Assembly: GCA_963969345.1 (NCBI GenBank)
Contig: OZ017767.1
Coordinates: 5,794,739 to 5,858,738 of the forward strand
DNA: 64,000 bases
Reading direction: 5' to 3'
Source of the DNA: Turbatrix aceti
Lineage: Eukaryota; Nematoda; Chromadorea; Rhabditida; Panagrolaimidae
This document shows, piece after piece, positions 56,555 through 64,000 of this stretch (position 1 is its first letter; each line of letters begins with the position of its first letter). The notes beneath the pieces are model-generated. The model did no database searches and was not told the DNA's origin. It worked only from the letters and a program-made list of their open reading frames with translations. The translations under genes were made by a program, and so were the position numbers.

Positions 56555-59179
56555 CTAGTCGTACTTCTCGGCAATGATTCTGGCAACGAGCGCGGTCCAT
56601 CCGGTGAAGGGGTGCGTGCCACCGCCCTTACCCGTCAGGTCATCGTAGTGCTCCCAGAACTCTCCGGTCTTCTCAAACTCCCGAACAATGTTGTCGACGA
56701 CCGCGTTCCTCAGCGAGACGTACAGCGAGCCGGCCGCGACCTGGTTAGGGCCTCGGGCATGGGAGTAGTGCCGCAGAGCGCCGAGAGCGAGGTAATTCAC
56801 GTTGATCCAGACATTTCCACGCCAGTAGGGCGGATCGTGCTGCGTATTGCGCTCGCGGTAGTACCGAGATTTTCTGGAGATGGATCGGATGCCGTAGGGC
56901 GTGAAGAATTGTTCGGGATCCGACATGGCACTAAGCAGGGGGCCGATTTGTGGCGCGTCACCTGGCAGGATGCGCAGGAGCAGGGGGAAGAGGTTCACGT
57001 AGCCGTAAACGTCTTCGACGAGTCGCAGCTTGGGTTGTTGGTTCACGTGACGGTTAACGATCGTCAGAATCTGGAAAAAATTTTTTTAACGTGCTCAAAA
57101 ATTTTATATCGTGGGCGATACCTCTCCGGTGGACCTGTCCCGTAACTGGGTGGCAACGAGCCTGACATCGGTGCTGTGGAGTCCGTAGTCCAGGTATCGC
57201 TGGTGCTTCTCCGACCAGTGGAACTTGTTGAGATTCTCTAAAGAGTTGAATTCTTTGATGTCCCGCTCGATTTCCGGCATGAAAGCGTTGTCCGATGCGT
57301 ATTCTGCGAGCTGACGAAGCGCCTTGCTGCACATCGCCATCCAGCACAGCAGATCCAGGTGATACTCGTCAGATGAGGGGTGCGACGCTCTCGGAAAATC
57401 GTCCAAACCGCTGGCCATTGTTTTTGGGTTCAACTCGAGGATCGTCGTCTCGTTACGGCCTCGCCAGCGGAATGTACCGGTGTGGGGGCCTCGCTGGGAG
57501 TCTCTCAGCCAGGTGTACCACAGCTTGAGTCTCGGATAGAGGGTTAGGACTTCTCGGGAGTGCTCTGACATGAACTGAAGCAAAAGTTGGCATTTGAAAA
57601 CAGAAAAAAACAGGGATACACTCACCTCGCTGTCACGGATGATGGAATCGATGGTCAGGAACATGGACGGAGGGTTCGCGGTGTTGGGCAGTTGGACGAT
57701 GTACTCGGCGGGAACACGGCTCTCGGCTTCGGCGCCGAGGATGACTTCTCGGGGAATCCAGCCGTTGCTTGATATGATGTCCATCCAGGAGCGGAGAATC
57801 TGAAATGAACGATTCCCCTCATTTTTTTACAAATTGGGCTCAAAACTCACGTTCAACGTCAGCATAGGGTTGACCTCCTTGATGACCAGGTTGTGGAATC
57901 CCTCATCCCACAAAAAGCCCCGAGGGAAGAAAGGCCTCGACGGCACCCCAGACAACAGCGAAATCGGGCCGTAGGGAGCAGTTTCACCTGTTTGCGGCAC
58001 TTTTACCTGGCAATAACCATTCCAGTAACCGACGCTGCCAAGCATGTTGGAGACTGCAGTGCGACCCGCCGTCGCCTTCGCCTCGGTGGCGCCTTCGAAC
58101 AGAGATTCGTCCAGACGGCTCCGGAAAGCAGCCAGTTTGGATGGGAACTCTCGATCAAAAACATGAGCGTTCATTTCGTCGCCTTCAACCTCAAAGTACA
58201 GCGAGGCGTTTTCCGGACGAGTTATGTCGACGTGGAGGAAGGCAATGTGCTTCGGTCCGCTCGTTATATCGTTCACCTCGTCCCGGATCCTGAGTTTACC
58301 GTCTTCATCCATGACCAGCAAAGCCCGGAGAGCGGGCTCGAACTGCATGGGAGACAACTGCTCCGGCAGAGGAATTGTCGCGTGCGAGCCGCGATCAATG
58401 ACGTCAGAGACATCCAGACGGAAGGGCCCGAACTGGGCCGAAGCTCCCTCGAGACTCTCGAGCTTGCCGTCAACTTCCGTGCGCAGCAAGCTCGTCGACA
58501 GATCGCGCAGCAGAAAGACAAAGACGAGCGAGAGCGTCGGAGGCGTCCGCTGCACCTGGGGAGGCGGGATCTTTTTGACCTCGACGCGGACGCCGAACGA
58601 GCGCCCAATGCCCAGCCAGTTGGTCTCGAACTCGAAGCCGGAGTCGTTGAGGACCTGGCGACCGAAGGACTCGCCGTCCGCGTCGGTCCACATGTACCGG
58701 ACGCCGTCTTCGTGCTTTGCCCAGCTCCGGATGGGTAATCGCGGGTCGAGAGGCTGCGTGAGCCACAAAAGATCGAGAATCGGAGCTCTTTCGTCGCGCG
58801 TGGTCAGCGAAAAGTACGTATGAGATCTGTACGTTCCCCATGAGTTCTACAATAAAAAAGGATTTATAAAAAATATTTACTGTGTTCCCAGGGGACTTAC
58901 AGGGTTGACAGATCCGCTGACAGTGGCACGCGGCAGGTCACTCAAAACTGGAGGTTGTGCGAGGTTATTCCTGTATCCATCGACGACAAAATAGACAAGA
59001 GCGAGGGCGGCAACGGCCAGGGAGAACAAAAAACCGTTGATCGCGGTCTGAAGCGAGGTGGGCATCTTCTGCTGCTTCCTCGGAGGCCGAGACTGCCGGT
59101 GGGTCTGCAGATTTACCCTCCTTCCATCCAGGGGCTCTTGAAAAGGCTCTGGCTGTATCACATTCCGTTTTCTCGCCAT
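56555..59179 (-). CDS. MOGS: mannosyl-oligosaccharide glucosidase (glucosidase I, GH63)
   Basis: Exons 59179-58901, 58846-57851, 57799-57626, 57574-57122 and 57070-56555, all phase 0, encode 805 residues (human MOGS 837). A short basic cytosolic N-terminus precedes one TM helix (about 46-67), making a type II ER membrane enzyme. The luminal part starts W-G-T-Y-R-S-H-T-Y-F and shows GH63 hallmarks: F-P-R-G-F-L-W-D-E-G-F-H (with the proposed catalytic acid region), W-I-P-R-E and Y-W-R-G-N-V-W-I-N-V-N-Y-L, then W-E-H-Y-D and the terminal G-W-T-A-L-V. It removes the outermost alpha-1,2-glucose from Glc3Man9GlcNAc2 after transfer to protein. It is divergent from NFU1. Confidence 0.95.
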
Positions 59180-59493
59180 TTCAGAAAGCCGAGTGAGTGC
59201 ACGGCAGTTGTATAATTCACGGAATCCACTACAGCGTCTGGCGAAAAATAGGAAAGTAGAAAACGTGAATCTCGGTCGGTCGTACACGTTGAAACAAACG
59301 CAAACAACTCCACAAATTGGAGCCTCCCGACACGAAAGCGAAAAGAGAGGACAAAAAACAGTGACAAATTTTTGTCAACAACTATTCCGACAATTCTTGG
59401 ATTACTTTTCTGCCGCTCGCGCTCACTTATTTGTTGCTGAAAATAAATACTTATTTACGTCAGTTTTCTTTGTTTGGCAACTGACTCAAGGCG
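59180..59493. promoter_or_regulatory. shared divergent promoter space, MOGS / NFU1
   Basis: Only 314 bp lie between the two start codons. No TATA box is evident at the expected place. Confidence 0.5.
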
Positions 59494-60385
59494 ATGTTCG
59501 CGTGCTGCTCGTCGGCACTACGACAGAGCGTCCTTCAGCGTGCCGTGCGCTCGCTCTTTGTCCAGGTGCAGGAGACGCCAAATCCCCTTACACTCAAGTT
59601 TTTACCTGGCCAGAAAATCCTCGATCTACCGGGTAGGAGCTACGAGTTCACGTCTGCGGTTTCGGCCAAGCATTCGCCTCTTGCGATGTGAGTTTTCTCC
59701 TTTTTTTGACTTGTATGCGTATAATTTTATTAAATTATCCTAAAAATTCTATGAGCTTTATTTCGTTTCAGTCAACTTCTGCGCATCGAAGGCGTCAAAC
59801 GAGTCTTCTTCGGAGAAGACTTCATCGCGATCACGAAGCAGTCAGACGAGGAGGAATGGTCCCTCATCAAGCCCAATGTCTTTGCCACCGTCATGGACTA
59901 CCTGCAATCCGGGAAGAAGGTCATATCCGATGAGCAGCCCAATGAGACCGTCACTGATACGAGTGCGTTTTTTGTTTTGTTCGGTGAAAGCATTTTTTCG
60001 ATAACATGTTTTTTGAAGAATTTTTTATTTTTACGATTTTTTATGACGTTCCCTAAATTCTATTTTCCCTTCCCTTTCAGCCATATTGGACGACGATGAC
60101 GAAGTCGTAGCCATGATCAAGGAACTCCTCGAGTCCCGGATCAAGCCCATGGTCCAGGAAGACGGCGGCGACGTCATGTACATGGGCTACGAAGACAACG
60201 TTGTCAAGTTAAAGCTACAGGGCGCGTGCACCGGTTGCCCGAGCTCCCAGGTCACTCTCAAATCCGGGATCAAGAATATGATTCAATTTTACGTCCCAGA
60301 AGTGCAGGACGTCATCGAGGTCAAAGATGAGGCTGACCGCATCGTCGACGAGGCCTTCAAGGTGAGCGAGGAGAAACTTGCTTAA
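59494..60385 (+). CDS. NFU1: NFU1, mitochondrial iron-sulfur cluster scaffold
   Basis: Exons 59494-59687, 59772-59962 and 60081-60385 (phases 2 and 1) encode 229 residues. Residues 1-22 are Arg/Ser/Ala-rich without acids, a mitochondrial presequence. An Nfu N-terminal domain follows (Q-E-T-P-N-P, then [12 protein letters not shown]). The C-terminal NifU-like domain has the cluster-binding CTGC (Cys178, Cys181). NFU1 receives 4Fe-4S clusters and delivers them to lipoyl synthase and respiratory complexes. Length and order match animal NFU1. Confidence 0.95.
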
Positions 60386-60731
60386 AACCGGGCCAGAGTT
60401 GTCGGTTCTGAGTCATTTTACATATATTAGGTATGTATGTGTTTTTTTTATGTTCTTCGTACTTTTTCGTACGTGTTTGTATGAATTCCCAGTTTTTACC
60501 CGAATTGTTATTATAAAGAAAGGAAAAAAACTAACAAACCGACAACTCTGGCTCGGACTTTTTCCGTCGACTGATTTTTTTAATCGTTTTGCAACTCAAG
60601 AAATTCGAGTCACAACGGATCGGCACGCCGGAGTAGCCCAGCTCAGGCCGACTGGACGCCAATGGCATCCACGAAGCAGTCCAACATTGTACTCGCTCCT
60701 CCAAATATTATTTTACGGCAGTGCGCGGTAT

Positions 60732-61379
60732 TCATAGTGCCAGCAGTAGTAGGAAAATAAAGATGATGAACACTGGAATGACTTTGGGGGCGTCGTTGTA
60801 CGGAAAAGAGTAATCCTGTCGCAGATCCTGTCCGAACAGGTAGGGGTTGTTGCACATCGCTGAAACGACCGGATTTAGTCAATCAAAATCGACGGGTCTC
60901 GCCACGAAAACCCACATCCCTTGCAGCAACAGACGATGCACGCTGTTCCGCCGTAGGCTGGTACCTAAAAAAAACGCGCAGCGCGTTTTGGTCATTTGGG
61001 GCCCCATGTGAACAACCTACCCGCTGGCAACCGCCGGATCTGATGTTCAAAAGCCCGTCTCCGCAGGCCATGTTGACGGGGAGGAGCGGGTTGCCCGCGA
61101 GGTAATTGTAGCATCCAAACTGCGTTTTTCTCTCGTATTCGCTGTACCTGAAGGATTTTTTTGGTTTTTTTCACAGGCGCCCAACAATCCCGGGAAGACC
61201 CACACGATGGTGCACCAGTCCTGGTTGCCGTCTCTGGCGCAGGTCTCGATTCGATCGACCATATCCCAGTTTTCGCCGTATACGGTACCGGCCCGACAGA
61301 CGCCTCCCAGCTGGGATTGGCAGCTCTCCACGGCACCGATCAGGGCGAGCAGAGAAGACGTGAGCAGCAGAATCGTCAT
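60732..61379 (-). CDS. Ly6/uPAR-type GPI-anchored cell-surface protein
   Basis: Exons 61379-61204, 61147-61021, 60964-60916 and 60859-60732, with three introns of 56 bp each, give 159 residues. A signal peptide (1-17) is followed by a three-finger-like cysteine pattern of about 100 residues. The last exon junction completes the Ly6 hallmark C-C-C-K-G-S-M-C-N-N (CCxxDxCN type). The protein ends in a 15-residue hydrophobic tail with no charged residues after it, as expected of a GPI signal. Invertebrate relatives (Quiver/Sleepless, Boudin, ODR-2/HOT) act in ion-channel regulation, septate junctions or sensory function; this one's role is unknown. Confidence 0.78.
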
Positions 61380-61879
61380 CCGGGCGAGGATGTGTACACC
61401 GATGATGACGTAACAACCAACGCCAAAGTCAGCCGGGACTCCTCCAAAGGAAACGAAGGAAGCCAAGGCGAACGAACAAACGCCGTGTTTGTTCAAGCAC
61501 AATGAAATTGGCCCGGCCCATTGATCGCGCTCGGCTTCTTTGCTTTTTTGTTGATTGCGTCGAATTCATCGCGTTTTGACTTACCAGGGCTTGTGCAATG
61601 GCCTCAGGTACAATTTTGAGCGCGTTTTGTCCCAAAAAAGAGTTCAGGCAACAAAAGATGCATGAAACTCGCCAAAAAGCTCTGCTTTGACAAACCGACC
61701 CCAAATGTGTCCCAATAAAGCTCGAAATTACACAAAAAACAAAATTTAGTAACTATACAGAATCTTAGAGAAACTCAATCAATAAAGCTCAAAAATTACA
61801 CAAACAATTTGGTAACTATACAGAATCTTAGAATAAAAACTTGATTAACATATGAGATTTGTTCAAGAGTGATAATTAA
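61380..61879. other. intergenic between Ly6 gene and zinc-finger gene
   Basis: No gene. It contains the tandem duplication at 61714-61832. Confidence 0.45.
61714..61832. repeat. 67-bp tandem duplication
   Basis: AATAAAGCTC, AATTACACAAA and AACTATACAGAATCTTAGA occur in the same order in two adjacent copies (61714-61769 and 61781-61832). Confidence 0.75.
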
Positions 61880-63660
61880 TTACATTTCGGGATCATAGGT
61901 CGGTAGCGACGTTGGGTAGACGGAATGGACTATTCCGTAGTGTTGAGCGAGGCTCACTTGAGTGTAGAACACGACTTCTAAACACAAAATTGTTCAAAAA
62001 ACCACAAAACATCCCCCTCGAAACGTCAAAATAAAAATTTAAAAACTTACCGCAAATGTTGCATTTGTGTTGAACGCTGTGCTTCAGCTTGCTCGGTGGC
62101 GCCTTCTTCTGCGAGGTGGAGAACTGTGAATCAAAAAAAAAATTAAAAAAATACAGCACTCACATTGGTGCGTTTTTTCTTGGTAGGAACCGGATTGGTG
62201 GCAGCGGGCGGCTTGACGTCGTCGTCGTCATCCATCAGCGAAAAGTTCGGGGGAAGCTTCTTGCTCAATTGACGGCTGGCATCGAGGAAATTCTGGCGGC
62301 AGGGATCGAGAACTTTCCGAGGGGAAGGAGATCTGGGCGGCGCGAAATCGACGTTGACAGCTGCCTGCGCCTGCGTGTAGCTGGAGAGGTCGTCGGGCTC
62401 CATTTTGACGACAAACTCGGAAGAGTGATCGGGCGCGGGCATCGGATTCGGAAGATGGGATTCAACCGTCGGCAAAACACTGGCTTCGGTTTTGCAGTCA
62501 ACGAATTCTGGGAACATGTAGTCCATGATCATTTCTTCAGAGACGAAAAAAGAAGTTACGCGCTTCGCAACGCTTTCGATGACGGTAGCTTCGTCGGTGT
62601 AACCCATACACAGGGATTGAGTCAAAAAGACGCGACACGAATCCCGCCAGTGTTTGATGAGATTCGACCGGTACTTGAATCGAAGGCCACACAGGTCGCA
62701 ATGGTATTTGTCGTTGATGGACATGTCGACGGCAACGACGCCCTGGTGGGCACGGAGGTGGCGGACGATGCTGTCGTTGAACAGCTCACAGCCGCAAACC
62801 GGGCAGTACGTATTGCCGTCTTGCATTGGGTAACCTAAAAAAAGTTTGACAGTTGCAACATGTGGCCTAAAAGCCAAAAAAAATAAATGTGGCCTAAAAA
62901 ACATACGCGAAAAATCCGAATCGTCGAAATAGTCGAAAAATGATGGATCTAGGCTGTCCAAATCGGCCATTGGTTCTGGAGTGTTCGACGGGGGAATGGA
63001 ACTGCAGCGTGAGCACAAATCGGAGTAAAACTCGTATTGGCAAGAGCATCCACAAATCTTGCAGATCGGCAAATCCTAAAAAACAACCTTGAATAACAAA
63101 AAAACATGAAAAACAATACAGCGTAAGTGTCGTAATGGTCACCCTGAGGACAGAACTGCTCGTTGGCATACTGGCCTACGTCCATGGGTTCCATCTTGAC
63201 CTGCGCGCACGGATCGGTCTCTGGCACGTCATTCTCGAAGTCGGAAAACGAAGCAAACGAAAAGTTTGACGAAACACTGGGAAAGCTTCGGCGCTTCGGT
63301 GGAGGTTCGCGGTTGACATCGTGAGGAGTCATGTCTTCGAGAGCGTCAAACTCGTCAATCACAAACGTACTACTGCCGGTGCTATGGTCGTAGACGCATT
63401 TCAACAAATGGAAATCGACGTCTTCGTGTTCGTACAATTTGAGGAAAAAATTGCCATCCGAATCGGCGACGACTGATCTGACGCATTCGACGGCAGGGAC
63501 ATCGAGGTTGACATCATGTGGCAGCTAAATAACAAAAATGCTTTCAAAATAGGGCAAAAAATGAACCTACTAGTGCATCACGGGGGTCAACGAGGGATTC
63601 CATAGGCTCGAGAGTTGGTGGAGGTGTTAGGGAACCTGTAGAACCACCATACAAGGACAT
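61880..63660 (-). CDS. zinc-finger protein with divergent C2H2/C2HC fingers
   Basis: Exons 63660-63571, 63524-63120, 63075-62907, 62834-62164, 62123-62051 and 61977-61880 give 501 residues. Introns include 40-, 44- and 46-bp examples. Order: an acidic/Pro-rich N-terminal half; a small Cys cluster (C-K-I-C-G-C-S-C, then C-S-R-C) near residue 170; one C2H2 finger (C-P-V-C...H-L-R-A-H); one C2HC finger (C-D-L-C...H-W-R-D-S-C); a Ser/Pro-rich segment with repeated V-K-M-E-P-x-D motifs resembling SUMO sites; a Lys-rich patch; and a final finger (C-N-I-C...H-Y-G-I-V-H) split by the last intron. A nuclear DNA-binding regulator is likely. The family is not recognised. Confidence 0.75.
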
Positions 63661-64000
63661 GGTAGTAATCTGGGAGAATTGTGATGGGATAGGTGGATAA
63701 AAAGGAAGAGAAGTGAAGAGGAAAACATGCGTCGTGGGCTGGGAAGGAAATCGAGTGCACGAAGTATTTCAAAATACTGTACTCGAGGATCCCAGACGGA
63801 ATTTTCCGAGGGACTCTTTTGAACTTTTGCAAATCTTTTTTGTTTGTTTTTGTATTTTTTTAATGGATTTTTCAACATTTTGTAATAACAATTTATTTTT
63901 TTTTGTTTCAAATTGTGCGTGCTTACGATATTTTTTGTAGTTTGAAGCAAGCAATGACGATTTTTAGCTGCAGAGGTTTTTTTTCCGAAAATAGGACAGA
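63661..64000. other. upstream region of the zinc-finger gene
   Basis: AT-rich with poly-T runs; no gene seen. A 5' exon of the zinc-finger gene could lie beyond the window. Confidence 0.4.

Overview
This is a window of animal nuclear DNA. Its genes are split by spliceosomal introns, most of them only 40-60 bp long, with GTRAGT-like donors and TTTYAG acceptors. The genes are GC-rich exons embedded in AT-rich, repeat-bearing DNA. The gene content (a PTR-type patched-related protein, GPI-anchored Ly6 protein, FMRFamide-type GPCR, hemopexin MMP, ZnT transporter, mitochondrial NFU1, TFIIIC subunit) is metazoan. The very short introns with TTTTCAG ends suggest a nematode or another compact-intron invertebrate. 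That placement is inference; no rRNA or mitochondrial marker is present.

Layout. At 1-3.85 kb lies the 5' part of an LTR retroelement on the minus strand: one LTR, a primer-binding-site-like motif, then a single reading frame that runs from Gag straight into an Env-like glycoprotein with no pol between them, leaving through the window edge. At 4.8-14.7 kb there is a compact cluster: PAQR receptor (+), secreted GDSL hydrolase (+), coiled-coil/proline-rich protein (-), ALG1 mannosyltransferase (-), peptide-type GPCR (-). From 14.7 to 36 kb the DNA is gene-poor. The only supported gene there is GSKIP (25.6-26.5 kb, with a TATA box). The stretch also holds a TA-flanked inverted-repeat element, a 5'-truncated non-LTR retrotransposon, a hAT-type MITE with a perfect 8-bp target duplication, and several perfect hairpins. 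From 36 to 64 kb the genes are dense again: a two-TM PPxY protein (-), ribosomal protein eL6 (-), TFIIIC subunit 3 (+), patched-related protein (-), matrix metalloproteinase (-), DFR-like reductase (-), ZnT zinc transporter (-), MOGS glucosidase I (-), NFU1 (+), Ly6/uPAR protein (-) and a zinc-finger protein (-).

Shared functions. Two genes belong to ER N-glycosylation: ALG1 builds the dolichol-linked core and MOGS removes the first glucose. eL6/TFIIIC3 and MOGS/NFU1 are divergent pairs sharing 404-bp and 314-bp promoter spaces. GDSL/coiled-coil, TFIIIC3/PTR and NFU1/Ly6 are tail-to-tail pairs. Introns of TFIIIC3, PTR and MMP carry small dispersed or fold-back repeats, some shared between neighbouring genes.

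The most unusual observations are the uninterrupted Gag-to-Env frame, an apparent one-base frameshift in an otherwise intact patched-related gene, and the MITE and fold-back insertions. Multi-exon gene models were assembled by hand from reading frames, splice signals and phase agreement. Exon coordinates are given in the entries.
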